Positions 37,378 to 51,690 of a stretch of DNA of 64,000 nt are shown piece by piece. This stretch comes from Haemonchus contortus (taxonomy: Eukaryota > Nematoda > Chromadorea > Rhabditida > Trichostrongylidae). Every line of letters begins with the position of its first letter. Positions within the stretch are counted from its first letter, which is position 1. Both the position numbers and the translations under genes were made by a program. The notes beneath the pieces are model-generated. The model searched no databases, was not told the DNA's origin, and worked only from the letters and a program-made list of their open reading frames with translations. The DNA lies in the NCBI GenBank assembly GCA_000469685.2, contig LS997566.1:45991442-46055441 (forward strand), written 5' to 3'.

Positions 37378-38618
37378 CTGAATACGAAGTTCAAAATTAG
37401 AAAAATGATTTAAATGTTGACATCACGTGGAGATACGAGTCCGATCACGGAATTATATGAGAGTGGAAGGTGAAATAGCTGTCATTTTTAAGAAAATAGT
37501 TCCCAAAATCCAAAGAGAACAGCCAGAGGGTTCGACTTCCTCAAAAGTTTGTTGCTGTAAGCTGATTTGTGACCCAGATGGTGCTCACCGGACTCATCTA
37601 CATTTTCCTGCTGCTTCTCGTTTTTCGTGGGGGTTTTCATGACCAAATGGAAAACGAGCACTCAATCCCATGAGTATTAAATTTCCTTTGGTCAGAAAAA
37701 TTCGCAACTAGCAAGTAAAATTAGAAAAGATTCGTCGATGAGGCTGAACGGCCACATGCATACCCAAGGGAATGGTTTCTGGGCTAACCAGGCAATCACT
37801 GATGGGTAAGAGAGTTGATGGCAGTGGGATATGCCTAGAAATGGGAATCGGAGAAAACAATTGAAGCAACAACGGAGGCGAACGATCAGATGGAGCAAAA
37901 TCAAAGAGAACAACCACACAAAATAATCAAGTAATGGAGATAGATGTAATCCAGATTATGATGAAAAATGGAAGACAAGATCGAAACTAGTGCGACTGAG
38001 GTGAAGAAACTGCGTGCATAGGTGTTTCCAAAGTGAAAAAAGGCTTCGAAAAACCGTTAAAAAGGGGGCTGGACGAGAAAGAAACCAGTAAATGAAGAAG
38101 AGTGGGGCGTCCGGACGAGCTAAACAGTGTGTTTCACTGCGCGCATGCAGGTCCTGGTGCGAATAACAGACAATGGTAAGCAAAAATTCATTCACTTATA
38201 GGCATGAATAAACTAAAAACTCTAGTAACAACAGAAGTAGCTCACCTTTTTCAGCCTCTAGGAGTAGAAAATTAAATAAGGGATCGCGGCAGCAAAAAGA
38301 AAAATAGAGGAAAAAAGAATGGGAGAAGAACAACGCCTCGTCACTCGGCGATCAGCTGATTGTGTGTGGGTCCTAGAACGAATAGTTGCAAACTGTATTG
38401 TCTCGACACTCGTCTAACGTGACACCGATCGAGGGGCGGGAAAGCGAACTACGGCAGCAACGGGGCTTCCACTATGCCCTAAGCGCCAAGATTGTGGGAG
38501 CGAGAGGGTTACTTCTACCACCCATGAGGGGCGCTGAGTATTCCCAAAGGAAGAACTCAGTAACCTTTTTTATCGTGGACCATGCCTTTAACAAGACCGT
38601 CTATAACAGTCCGAATAA
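37378..38618. other. 5' flank of the GPCR gene
   Basis: This region should contain the receptor promoter and any leader exon, but no recognisable element could be defined. The bases abutting the start codon (cgtattcag on the minus strand) form a splice acceptor. Confidence 0.4.
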
Positions 38619-39118
38619 CTTGTGCCGTGCGAGGTTGTTAGGTGGAACTTTTATTAATCACAACGGCCTAACGTTTCGACGTTCTCGTCGCCTTCAGAGG
38701 CCTAAAGCAATTCGAGACATTTGCACAGTATCCAAAAAGCGCACTACCCCATGGCGAATATGACAGCGAATTCAAAACCCATAATTTGAAACATAACTCA
38801 TCAAGGTTCCACCGCTCAAGCGAAATAAATCCGCTGTCGCCACAAGCGACTGTCAGTAGCGAATGAGACTTATTGGCTGTCTCCCTTATACTTGTGACAA
38901 GTATAAGAAACATAACTCACCAAGGTGGAACCGTGGTAAGTTATGTTTCAAATTATGGGTTTTGAATTCGCTGTCATATTCGCCATGGGATAGTGCGCTT
39001 TTTGGATACTGTGCAAATGTCTTGAATTGCTTTAGGCCTCTGAAGACGACGAGAACGTCGAAACGTTAGGCCGTTGTGATTAATAAAAGTTCCACCTAAC
39101 AACCTCGCACGGCACAAG
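38619..39118. mobile_element. 500-bp foldback element
   Basis: Begins cttgtgccgtgcgaggttgt and ends with its exact inverse. The arms (about 190 bp each) are nearly perfect, including a run around acgtttcgacgttctcgtcg. The centre holds a short extra palindrome (cttatacttgtgacaagtataag). No transposase frame. Confidence 0.85.
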
Positions 39119-41424
39119 AATATTGTAACTAGGAGGGAGGTCGAAAACTGATCTTAGTTCCGTGATTCTACCGACCCTACAGATGTCAGAGCCAGAGGAT
39201 GAGGATGTCACGTACTGGGGTGTGGTGCACTAGGAACGTACTTGTCGCGTCGCGGCAAGAGAGACGTCGCGCGCGAAGGAAGGTAGCGGAATGCAGCAGC
39301 ATGTAAGAAATTCAGAACAAAAGAACTAACAGTAGAATCATGCCAAAAGTAACAATCGCATAATGATTGAGCTGTATGAAAAATGCTCGAACCGTTATAA
39401 TGAGGCAAATGGTCCGCGACAGCCGCGTGCGGCGGATCGATTACACAAAACCGTTCCTTCTGCCCGTCTCCCCACATGCTGTTCACCGAGCAAACAGAAC
39501 TTTGATGACATGGAAGAGAATCAGAAGTTATGGCATCACTGGAACATAATGTTCATTCCTCTTCCTAATCACCCTCATTATCATCTATCAGAGAATAGGA
39601 GATAATGATGTCCCTATTAGGGAGGTGTAGGTTTACACCCCGCCTGTGCAATTACTTCGAACTTCCTTTCATGGGATCAAAGCACCATTATCAAAAAAGT
39701 GTTCTGCAAGAAGATGAAGACATAATAATTTCCATTTCTGATGCTTACTTCCCTGGCAGCTCCCAAAACAGACATAAGGGAGCGATGGCTATAAAAATGT
39801 TGACGGGATAATGAGGTCGAGGGGATTTTTCGGCGTCAACTCAAAAACACTTAAAGAATATACCCTCTCCCATGGGAATGTATCGAGTTTCGACCCTTTT
39901 CGTCGTGTCGTTGTTTCAACCCTAATTGGGTTTCACTACTTTCGCGTTGTAGTCCGGTCAATAGGCTTTCCGTCAATAGTCTGACGTCGGGCCTTTGGAA
40001 AAAGAGCGTCGACCCTGATTGCGGGCTTCTTGGGTACCGTATGAAGATTATTCGTTGCGAACTGAGTCCAGCACGCTTTGTACCCGATTTGGGAAATCTC
40101 TTGTGGAGGAGAATTTCAAAAGGGATCTGAGAGCAGGATAGATCTAGGTACATAGTTAGCGAGTAAAAGAGGTGCATGTTCGAATCCCGTCTCAGACCAA
40201 GTGTTTGCCTAGAATTCTGCATCCTTGTTATTTGTAGTAATGTTCTCTTTTCGGAAAAATAAGCGTCTGAAATATAAAATGCCAAAGATTGAAATTTCAG
40301 TATGTGGCACATATGAATTCTCATGAGAAAGCTACGAGAAATCTCCAAAAGCCATTCACATTGAACAGGTCCTTTCGGGTGCGGGCCATCAAAAGAGATC
40401 AATAATTACATGTTTCATGAAAGTTGAGTCTTATCTATGGGAAACCGTTAGGAGTTCCGAATAGAGTGCACCAAGGCGGGACAACTAGCCACGAATGACC
40501 ACACACTCTGGAGGAGGATTCGGATTGCTCCCATACGCCCGTAACGTCGAAGAAAAGAGAAAATCGCCATTTGTGGTGCTTGGGACAACTCAGTTAACGC
40601 TGGAAGCATCCTGACTGGTCTCATAAATGGAATGGAGGCTCAAAATGACTTCGTTGATGCATATTCGGACAAAAACGCTTCAAAAAAAGTAATACGGGTC
40701 GTCACGAATTTGTTTCCCAGCCAGAAAATTTGCAAAACAGTTTTCTGTGCGGACTTGCATTTTTTGAGACTGTAATAAAATTGGTGGCAACTCTGCTGAA
40801 GTGACTAAATAGCTTCAGCTATGATACTGTGTTCACTAAATTTCGAAATCGTTTTTAATTATTCGTCCAACTGAATCCAATTTGTCATCCAATTGTTTCC
40901 TCGTTGGACTGGCACCCATTATTTCACTTTATTATCTACACAAACCACGTAACCCTGTATTTCAGGCATTTTTCAGTCCGTAATATTAAACGTTTGTCAG
41001 CACATATGTACATAGATCGGTGGCTGTGCTAAGAGTACATACATACGTTCAGCAATATGTGGTTGCTATACAGAAAACTGAATTCCTCGGACCAACGGCG
41101 ATTGAAAGCTGTGAAGTAAGCTGCATACTGAAGTTAAAATAAGTTCGTGGAGAGTTCAAATAAACTTGAAAAAATGTTACCGTAAAACTGCCCAACTTTT
41201 TTGGAAATAAGCTTGGAAATTTCCAGAGAAGACTTTTGTTTATAGAATCTCATAGACTTCCAGAAAATCTCTCGTATTTGAGAAGACTACCTGCGTCAGA
41301 CCCGTAGTATTTATATTTCGAAGGGGCGGACGCAGCGAGGGCCAGGCGGTAACGCTCAAAAGGGATATTCTGCTGGGACCGACACCAACAAAATGGACGA
41401 CACAGAAGGGTAAAGATCGGTAAG
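39119..41424. other. intergenic, nothing recognised
   Basis: The longest frame is minus 39851-40402 (183 codons). It shows no domain or splice signals and is within reach of chance for a window of this size. A tRNA-like stretch at 40124-40198 does not fold convincingly. Confidence 0.4.
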
Positions 41425-41728
41425 GACAAGGGGCTAAAATCTCTAAGCGTGTATCAATCCCGTTTGGGAAACGCGCCCCGCATTCGAGTTTGATTCGGGA
41501 TCGTAGTAGCGTTTTGAACGGGTATGTAGCCACTATAATGCATTACGTTGCCCAGCCGATGTAGGAGCCAGTGATTTTATCCTTCCAGACGAGTCTGACA
41601 CCAACTGAGCGATCATGGAAATATGGAAGACATGGTTAGTCTAGGAGGGCATTGAACTGGAAGCCGATCCCCAGCGCATGCGTGCGTGATAAAGCGCCCC
41701 TTGCCACTACGTGCATTACCTCCGCCCA
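41425..41728 (-). mobile_element. SINE copy, near full length, minus strand
   Basis: On the minus strand it starts tgggcggaggtaatgcacgt, with a box-B-like region near 41667. It passes the tccttccagacgagtctgac block (plus strand) and the gcccagccgatgtaggagcc block, and ends with the tail (plus-strand gtgtatcaatcccgtttggg-aaacgcgccccgcattcgag). Confidence 0.7.
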
Positions 41729-43490
41729 GATAGAGTGATATCACAATAAATTTATTCATAATGCATGTGATAGGACCTGGTAATAGAATGAAAGGAACAA
41801 AAGTACACATGAATATTCATGCTCTCCTGGTGGAATCATTGAATATTCTTGAAACAACTTATATGTTTCCTAGCCTATACGCTCAGCAACTATAACGTCG
41901 TCGCTTGTTTCTCTTCTGCTCAGTAAAATCACCAACAGAATGGAGCCCTTAGTTAAACTCCAAGAAGTCCGTAGAGGTAGAAGAAAGAATACAAAACCGA
42001 AGACAATAAACAAGAAGCTACATAAACAAAGGTCAATCAGTGTAAAGATTGCGCCGCGGAATCAAGGAGGGCCATTTTTGGATATGTTGGATGTTGAAGT
42101 ATTCGCTGAGGACAGTCAATTTCGAACCAACTTCCAAAATCAATTTCGGTGGACTGTAGTAAGCCGAAGAGGGGTGATCATGTGAGAAGGGGGTGTTGTT
42201 CAGCGGAGAAGGGCACTGACCGAAAACACTGCAAGTTCATGCGGATTAGGTGAGGATGTCGCTCTCGGAGTGTTGGTTTGATCAGTTTGCCTAATTTTAT
42301 GTTAACATTCCTTTCTCGAGGTAACGATGACATAAAAAGTCATATTGCTTCGAGGTAAGGGGTAAAGGTGGGCGGGATAGCTCATCAAACTCTAGGGAAC
42401 GTGGAGAGGGAAGAAACAGAAGGCTACAGTCGTGAGAAAATTACTTTCGTTACAATGAACCTCAGTTTGATCGACCAAGCAGATAGGAATACGAAAATTA
42501 GTGGATACCATCTAGTATAAGGTGGTTGAACATGACGGGAATTGCCAAAATGAATCAAGTGGGAAGCAGAAATTGTAAGAGACTGGTGACCATAGGCGAT
42601 TAAAAGGGGTCGATGAGGGGTGATATCACTCTCAGAGTTTCATTGTAAACAACAGAATGAATGGGGAGTTGGAAGTAGTGTGGGCAATGTGGGAACAATT
42701 CGATTTGTCTATTGCCCCTGGAAATGACGCCACACACACCCATACATACATACGCATGGACGTACAATCACATCCAGTTCTAGTAATCCTTGTGACACTG
42801 CCAGACCCTTTGTTGTTTTGGCGAATGGCAATAAAGACATGTCTTCAAAAAGCCATACACTTCAATTAGAGCCTAATTAACTGCTTTTCATACAGATGGC
42901 TAAACCGAGAAACCCGAACAGAAAGGCTTTCTGATAACAAAAGAACTACAAATGCAAAAATAGAAAAAGCTTTGATGTTGATGATGGTGTTTGATCATCT
43001 TGAAATCTGGGCACATGAACAAAACAAATAAGTAAATAGGAAGCGCAAGGAAATTCTAAGACAGTGATTTATTGAAAAAACCAGAAGTACTTGGGAAATC
43101 CAAACCCTGGGTCTGAAATGAGTGCTGGACATTTGAAACTAATTCCCTTACCAATTTTTCTTCTAGGGAGGTAAGATCACGGTGAACAGTAGGTCTTACT
43201 CCTACCATAAATGGTCTCCCATATGTCTCATTGTTGTTCAATAAATTGTTTGGGGATAATGAGGCAGGTGGAAAAGTGGAAGGCTATTTCTAATTGAATG
43301 GATACCCAGTTGAAAGAATGTAATCAAGAAAAAGGATTAGGCTGTTACCAACAATCAATTCTGAATTTTTGAGTTACACCCACTGATTCGATTTCGATTC
43401 AGGATTGTTTTCGACCTAGGCAGTAATGGTCCTGAAATCACGTATGTGCTAGAGACTAACATCGAAATTTGTTTACTATTTACAATACAG
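41729..43490. other. intergenic, no supported gene
   Basis: A basic open frame (41940-42185, 81 codons) begins with an ATG shortly after an AG, but lacks further support. Nothing else recognised. Confidence 0.4.
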
Positions 43491-43734
43491 TATGAAAATA
43501 GAATGACCAAAAATGCTGGCACGTTGTGCTACTGCCGAGAATTTCGCGACAGTCTCGATTTTTCCCGGGATATTCAAGATGTTTCCATGGGGTGTCTGTG
43601 TGGACACTACTGTCACATGTACTCTCGTAACATTTGCAGATCAAGGTGTAGCCAGGCACTAATACAAATAACAATCGTCAAATTCGGGATGAAAGCTTTT
43701 TCTGAAGATTTGGCAAAAAAGAAGTATTATTTTG
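43491..43734 (+). CDS. candidate isolated exon, cysteine-rich, unknown function
   Basis: A 244-nt open segment lies between an acceptor (ttactatttacaatacag) and a GTGAGT donor. It encodes about 81 residues with eight cysteines in its first two thirds (TLCYCREF, GCLCGHYC, ICRSRC) followed by a lysine-rich end. I do not recognise the pattern. No phase-compatible upstream exon was found, and the minus strand of the same stretch is also open over 64 codons, so this is weak. Confidence 0.2.
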
Positions 43735-43849
43735 GTGAGTGGAAAGCCATCGTGGTGCAGTACTGGAGACAAGGAAATGAGAATTTGGGACTTTGAGCAG
43801 CAGTCATTTTCACTGTATTTGAAGCCTGTACCCCAGACCTCAAAGCGAA

Positions 43850-44133
43850 TTTGGTGCCATGGCAAGGGGCGGCCTATAACACAACTAAGCCTGGAGATCG
43901 AATCCCCGGCCGATTCTTGTCTGAGCCACTCTAGCCTTCTATCACTTTGGGTCCGTTAATTGGTACCTATCTGAGAGGACTCGTCTGAGAGGATAAAAGC
44001 ATCGATCTAGACATTGGCTGGACACCGCGATTCATCCTATAGGTCGTAGCGCATTCAAATCCGCCCCTAAGATTCTGAATGGAAGTCGAGTGCGGGGCGC
44101 AACCGCCAAGTCGATTGACACCGGATACTTATT
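43850..44133 (+). mobile_element. SINE copy
   Basis: A diverged head (tggcaaggggcggcctataa, box B gagatcgaatccccgg) is followed by gtccgttaattggtacc, gaggataaaagcatcgatc, a short body, and the tail gattctgaatggaagtcgag-tgcggggcgcaacc. It ends in an ATTT run at 44133-44152. Confidence 0.65.
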
Positions 44134-44351
44134 TATTTATTTATTTATTGAATGCGCTCAAAAGGCGCGCTACAAAGAAAAGCTCGAGCCGCAGGTTCTG
44201 TATTACAAGAGAGATTAAGAGGTGAGAGAAACAAAATTAACGGAATGATCAAACAGAAAAATTCTTGACAGGAAGGCCTGTAGGATACTTAGTCCTTCAT
44301 CCTTTTATCACAGATCGTCGATGCTCTTATGTTTCTATACTTGATCAGCTA

Positions 44352-45624
44352 TTAGGGTGTCCCAAAAGTTTTGAGAAAATTTATTTGGTTTGTTCAACAC
44401 AAAAATACTACAACAAAAAGGTGGGATCAGTAATCGAGATAGTGGCCCTCTTTAGCCACGACGTCCCTCCATCGACTGGGCAGAGCACTGATGCCATTCA
44501 TCCAGAAAGAAGAAGGGCGTGAAGCGATCCATTCATCCACTGCATGTTTGACCTCCTGACGATTGTTGAATTTTTTCCCTTTCGTGTAGGCCTCCAGGCT
44601 TCTGAAAGCATTGTAGTCACAAGGACTAAGATCAGGTGAATATGGGGGGTGGGGCAGCCAGGTAATCCCAAGCCTTTCCAGCTCCTCAGCCGTCGCCCTA
44701 GCATGATGTGGTCGAGCATGACTCATCAAAATCAGAAACTTTCCCTGCATTCGGTGTGAAACCGGGGCTCCAGACACCATCTCCCGCAGCTGCTCGCAGA
44801 ATACCCTTACAGTCACAGCAGTACCCTCAGGTAGGATCTCATAATAGAAAAAGCCGGCGGAGCATAAGAAGAACGAGATCGTATTCTTTTCGACGTGTTC
44901 CCCACGCTTGGCAACGGCTTCTGCCCTTATGACGATTGGTAGCCACTGCAACTTCCTGTATGGATTATCATAAGGAACCCACTTCTCATCCTGAGCGATG
45001 ATGAAGCTCGTCCAATCCACCGTTCGCTTGCGGTCGAGTAGCTTCCGACACACATCGACCCGCACCTGATGCTCGCTCTCAGTCAAGGTGTGGGACATGA
45101 TTGCGAGAATTGCTGCGCGAAAGCGACGTCTGCGTAGGATGTCGTGGGTGGTGGAACGGGGAGCAGAAGTCGTCCTCTCCACTCCTCTCAAGCTTTGAGA
45201 AGGATTGCTTTGGACGGAGGCTAAGACAATTTCGGTCTTGGTGGAACGTGGACGTCCGCTCCGTGGCACTTCGTCGAAGTGAAACTCTCTCTAGAGAAGC
45301 GGCCGTACCACCTATATCAGGTGACGAGGGATGGTGCAGTACTGCCCATCGATGACTGCAATTCATTCCGCTCTTGAGTGGCGGAGTGACCAGATCGGTA
45401 GTAATGAAGCAGAAGGCGTCTGTAGTTGTGTCAGTCGAAAATAATTCAAATGTTGATAACTCACTTCCAAAGATAAAGTGCAATACTGTTCTCTTGTTAT
45501 GATGATCTGCTAGGCGTGACCTCTTACTGACCTTTTCTCCGTGGCTCTGCCTCGGCGCTTTTTTGCGCAGCATGGTTGCGAAATACATGACCAAAATTTT
45601 CTCAAAACTTTTGGGACACCCTAA
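44352..45624 (-). mobile_element. mariner element with 31-bp perfect TIRs
   Basis: Both ends begin TTAGGGTGTCCCAAAAGTTT and are identical over 31 bp. They are flanked by TA (44350-44351 and 45625-45626), the mariner target duplication. The 1273-bp length is usual for the family. It holds one transposase-like frame on the minus strand, described separately. Confidence 0.9.
44427..45269 (-). pseudogene. mariner transposase, N-terminus frameshifted, catalytic Asp lost
   Basis: A 280-codon frame covers the linker and catalytic domain: SGRPRSTKTE at the start, IIAQDEKWVPYDNPYRK with the first catalytic Asp, LPHPPYSPDLSPCDYNAF with the third Asp, and YTKGKKF after it. The second block reads MSHARPHHA where the family has HDNARPH. 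Ser stands at the position 34 residues before the third Asp, so the DD34D triad is broken. The family is about 340-350 residues. The missing DNA-binding N-terminus is partly visible in another frame up to about 45580 (HNKRTVLHF), where a GTGAGT...ACTACAG stretch might be a small intron. The protein would be inactive. Confidence 0.8.
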
Positions 45625-45626
45625 TA

Positions 45627-46695
<1,069 letters not shown>

Positions 46696-49600
46696 TGATG
46701 ATCGCTTATAGGCATTTTAACCACTTCTAAATATGAACGACGAATTGGAGCGCCACTAGAAAAATGTGAAGTGTTTTCAAGAACTAGAGAGTGAAACCAA
46801 ATAGGGGTACGGGTGAAAGGGATCTTACAGAGATTAAGGTTACCAGTTTCCTGGAGAGCACCTGTACTGACTAGAGGTTTTCTCCGACGCTGTGTTGAAC
46901 CTCTCTTCTGTGCTCTGTGCTAATTTTCGTATTTGCCTCAAATAACTCTGACTAAATAACAAAATTTCAAACTTTTCCAAAAGTTGAACAGCAGTGCTAC
47001 ACGGACTATGACATCGATGATTCTCGGAGCATTTTTCGCAAACGAGAACATTACTCGCTTGAATGTGGAAGTACTGTAACGAACCAAGTTCTATGGACAT
47101 ATTTCATAGAGGTATTATTTCCTCCTACTATTGCTTGGAAGAAAAATTCCTCAAACCTTATTCTCAGATGGTTTAGATCTTATCACTGTAGGAGGAAGAA
47201 GACCCAACATAGAATTCTAAGGTTCTTATGTACCTAACTGAATATACATAAACTACCTATGCGTTTGTTGAAGAAATATTCAATGAATAATTGTTAATGA
47301 ATGCCGAAGTGAAAGAACAAAGTAAATAAGAACAAAACATTACCAGAACGTCAACCATCTGGCCAGAGCTCTCATCTAATTGAGCCACCATCCAGTTTTC
47401 CCGACTATTTCCCTTTGGTGAATTGGTTTCCAATGAAAACGTTTTTCTAGCTCATAGAATGAAGTAGAACTTCATTCCATGAACCAGAATGTGACTCTGG
47501 GGAAATTAATGTGGTCCGAGATATTGGACGCAGGTATAAAACTTTTTATCAAAAGTTTCAAAAATCCAAAAATTAATTTATTCGTCCAAAAACTTTCTCA
47601 TAGCTCGGTATAATAAAGTTTGATAGCACATATGTTCCTTATGAAAAAGCTCTTCAATAGAAGGTCTCCTACTTTCGAAACAGTGCTTTATCAAAAGCAA
47701 ATTCTTCGAGCAAACGAGCTGACAGGTCGCGATATTTCGCAAAGAAAGCTCCTAAGTTCAGTATTTGAGACAACCCATCCCATTTGAGGTAATGTGCTAT
47801 GCCCGCCCATCGTGTGCGGGTATTTTCAAGATGGGACACTTCTGGGAGTCAGTAGGATAACCAGTAGCACAATCATATTGCTGGACTAAAGGCAGGTGGG
47901 TTTCTCACTTTCAAAGTTGACCCCATGAAAATGCATACAGTTTAGGATACGGTTATACAGATTGAATAGCGATTTACGGCAAAAATAAACAAGCGAGAGA
48001 TCGAAAAATAAACAAGCAAGAGATCGGAAAATTCAGGTCAAGGAAAAATGGTAGAATATGCCTGATTCTGACTCCTACAGGTGAATATGGTCAGGCTAAG
48101 CCGCTATCTCGTCCCCATAAGGGCAAAGACCCGATTGGAGAGATTGTGCTGAATTCAAGGAGATCAATTCTAGGATCTAGAACATCGTGATCGACCTGCC
48201 ACGATTGCAATGCCTTTGAGCACCGCTTCCGCTCTGCGTCTCCTGTTCCGGGCTTTTGAGTCAGGAAGTCAACACTGAATGTGACTGACTTGCTCCAAGG
48301 GTAAGCAAGTAGAACCAGGTGGTTTGGGAGCATTACGGGAGACTATCGCCATTCGAGAGAACTCTTCTACTCAACCTCCTATCTGGTAGTCGCAGTACAG
48401 GCCTCTCAAGTAGGATGCTGAGCTTGTATCTCCCAAGCGAACCGATATTGCTGAACGCTTCCGACTAACGACTGAGACTAATGAAGTCGATGATGTCAAC
48501 CGCTCGAGTACATCGAAGACCGTTGAAGCGGCAGGTGACAGGTGGAGTTACCTCATTAGCTCTACGATATTTCACTAAAATAACCTTTTCAACTGAATGT
48601 TGTCATTCAGAAGCTACTTTTTTTCTGACGGTAATTATTATTTCATTCCTTTGGACTAGATAATAAACTCGGAGAACGATTTTATCGAAGAATAACTCAA
48701 CCGTGAAACGATCCGACGAAGTTTCTGACAGGATTTTTTCTCCTCAAAGGTGAGCTGATGACAAATGAGAAGACTAGGAATTGACTGTGATTGAATGCAA
48801 ATCCATTAACAAGCCGATGAAGAGACGACGACGGCAACGAGTGGGGAGAGGACAGCAGCGGGAACGAGCTCAGTGAGGCGTAATGTTTGATGCAGGGAAC
48901 GTTGCCTTCGATTATGGAAATATGCAAACGACCGAACTCAGAAGTAAATGACGTCTACAGCTCAACAAGTAGGGCTTACCTAGAAATAGAGTAGAGTAAG
49001 CAACCGTGACGGCATGAGCCCTTTTATTTATTTAGAATGACCTCTAATGCCTCCACCACTACACAGTAGAGAATCGGAGGACGATTTTGTGGTTGCACGA
49101 GGTTATTTGAGATCCGGAGAACAGAAAAATATTGTACTTTACTGCCTTTGAACATACTTGAAAACCTCAGTCAAACCGATTCCCATGCAGAAATACGAGA
49201 ACTTCTCTGACGGAGACATATGTATGTGGATCAACAGTTGTTACTCGGTAAAATATAAGTGTCTCACCGTCACTCACATACTCCTTTTATTTGTGGACCA
49301 TACATCTGTTGTAAAAAATAAAACAATATAAAAAGAATTAGTAATTAATAAAATTTTTGAAAAGGGTTCGCGCTGGTCCAGCTCTGTGCTTTCCACCCTA
49401 CCAGGTATACTGTAAGCGGATTCCTCCTCCGACAGAGGGAAGTTTTGGAAGTTCCAGGCAGGTTGACCCTCAGAATAAAGCAATTATTTATTCAAATGTA
49501 AAAGCTTTCTTGAACATTTATACTTTATTAAGCACTTACTGTTTTCACCCTCCGGTACTGATGAGACATTGAATGATCGAGGGGGAGGAAGGGAGAGAGA

Positions 49601-50684
49601 AAAAGAATGGGAGAGGAAGAACGAGGAGAAAGAATGAGAGAGGAGTCTCGGAAGCCTCAAGCAGGATGTAAGCCCCAAGCCCCAGAAATCGCCTCTGTTC
49701 GCCCTCCGTATCACTTTTCATCCAGCTAATAATAATTAGCTCGAGTAGGATCTAGAAACGTCTACACTCGTCCCATCCCGACCCGTTACAGTACGACCGA
49801 GCAATTAAAGGGTGATTCAGCTGTTAATATCATTCAGATTTAGGCCCGATAGGGCCATTTACTCCCCTATCGGGCCTAATGGGTGCCTACTCATCGACTC
49901 CAAAAAGTGCGAAGTTATGAGAAGCCTAAGCGGGATGTGAGGATCTTGATCGCTGGAACAGGAAAATGATAGCGGCGCCATGAGGCATTACTCCATCTCC
50001 ACCCTACTACCAAGTCCCATGAAGGCTTTGCTTTGCAAAATAGGAAGAAATGAAGATAGCAGAGATCCATTTACTGGTAGTATATTAAAACAAACAAATA
50101 AATAATTCAGATATCCATCAATGGCTCTGAGATTTTGCTGACAAAGGAATAGAACAATAACGAGAAGTAAATAACCCTGCAGCAACCCTTTCAACGTCAT
50201 TTGGAAGTGAATCTATGTAGGTAGAAGGGCGGAGCTAGCTCGAGACTGAGCCGGTTCACAGGATGTCTCGAAAATACCCTACACGGATCGAAAAAAGACG
50301 TAAACAAAGGTGGGGGAGGTTAGAACACTCCCGGATTTCTGAAAAAAAGCGACAGAAAAGATACAACTCTCTTATTCCCCTATCAGGTTCCCCTCTATTC
50401 AGCACCGCCTTCTGCCGATCCTTTAGGACCTCACTTTAGCATAGGGCGAAAGCGATATGGCCCGATTCTAATGGTAGGCAATCGGTTTGATATCACTCGA
50501 CCTGGCCATGCCATCGATACTCATTTTCAAAAAAAAGTCCAATCTTTTTTTAGACCCAAGATTAAACTCATGTGGATGCGATAGCATTTTCAGACTACAA
50601 AGTCCCAGTGGAAGAGGTCGAGGGCGTGGGTGGCTGTGGAGACACTGTTTTGTTTTTTCAAGCATGTCGGCTAATCTCTAAGGA
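46696..50684. other. intergenic, no supported gene
   Basis: No gene could be supported. An open stretch on the minus strand at 46840-47100 has cysteines and a helical, basic C-terminal half, ending near a GTAACC donor-like site. It lacks a strong acceptor and any known motif. Confidence 0.4.
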
Positions 50685-51690
50685 TCAGAGGTTGAAATAG
50701 CAAATAAGACCGGATCTAATGAACTCTGTAATTGCGATGTGTTGATGTCTGCCTCGCCCGGTCTGAACCTTGGGGTAGGATTTGGAAAAATTGGAAAAAG
50801 GCAGCTCGACATAATCCTTGGCCTGAAAATGACTCTCTTCGCTTTGGACCTTGAAATAAGGCTCATTTACTGCGTTTCCGGCAATGCATGTATTAAAAAA
50901 GAAAGACATTTTAGTGAGGGCATTTCTCTTCAAATCTCTGAATACAATCAGTTCGATCGAGAGTCCAGCCAATATGGAAGGGTCGGCCTACAACTGAACC
51001 TGTCGAAGATGATGGTCACGAGGAACGCATTGGTACCTGATGCTCCTTTAACGTTGAACGGAACGAATATCTCCGAACGCCAAGTGTATCTAGGTCGGAA
51101 AGACAATATGATGAACGACCTAGCTCAGGAGCTGAGCAGAAGGAAACGCGCCGAGTGGGGAGCATTCAGGAATATCGGGGGAGTAATGAAGAAGAAAAAA
51201 ATCATGTGGCTCAGCGCTTACGTTTTCGACTGTTGTCCTTACTGCTTTGACGTACGCCTAGGGAACTTGGACTCAACAAAAGCAGAATGAACATGCTGCC
51301 GGCTTCATCCTGTGCGCTCTGGAACGAAGGGCCAATCCTCGGGATATCCCTATTCACGTAGGTGCAGAAGGAAATCCAGACTTCTAAGCTCCGTCAACGA
51401 ACGACGATCAGGGTGCCAAGAAATCGGAAACATGCGATATCGTGATGACTGGCGGACCAAGGCGATTACTGACTAGAGCCCTCAGGTCCTAAACGAATGC
51501 CACTACAGCAGCCAACGCAAGGATCAGACCCATTTACAAAGGCCTTTGACAAAAGAAATGCTGCGCTCCATGTCCTTCGAGCGAGGACAATCCCCTGGAC
51601 CACTCAGGTTCGCGACCGGGACCACCGACGCCCTCCGAGAATGCTCGAGAGTATTAATGATCAACGGGACAACAAGTGATACAGATGATC
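50685..51690 (+). pseudogene. degenerate RTE-type retrotransposon, 3' part
   Basis: Plus-strand frames recall the C-terminal half of a hookworm-type RTE polyprotein. GRVGLQLNLSKMMVTRNALV (about 50976-51035) is the segment after the catalytic box; then come NGTNISE, YLGRKDNMMNDLAQELSRRK and RAEWGAF (to about 51170). After frameshifts and stops, KAFDKRNAALHVLRARTIPW and LESINDQRDNK at about 51530-51680 form the C-terminus. The catalytic core is not readable. The wording differs from the intact element at 54333-57258, so this is a separate, older family. Confidence 0.7.

Noticed and set aside
40124..40198. Possible tRNA gene with box-B-like gttcgaatcccg and 6-bp end pairing
   Set aside because: No anticodon stem and a poor T stem; more likely a chance or ancient tRNA-like fragment.
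39851..40402. 183-codon minus-strand frame
   Set aside because: No domain, signal peptide or splice signals; a frame of this length is near chance expectation for 64 kb in six frames.
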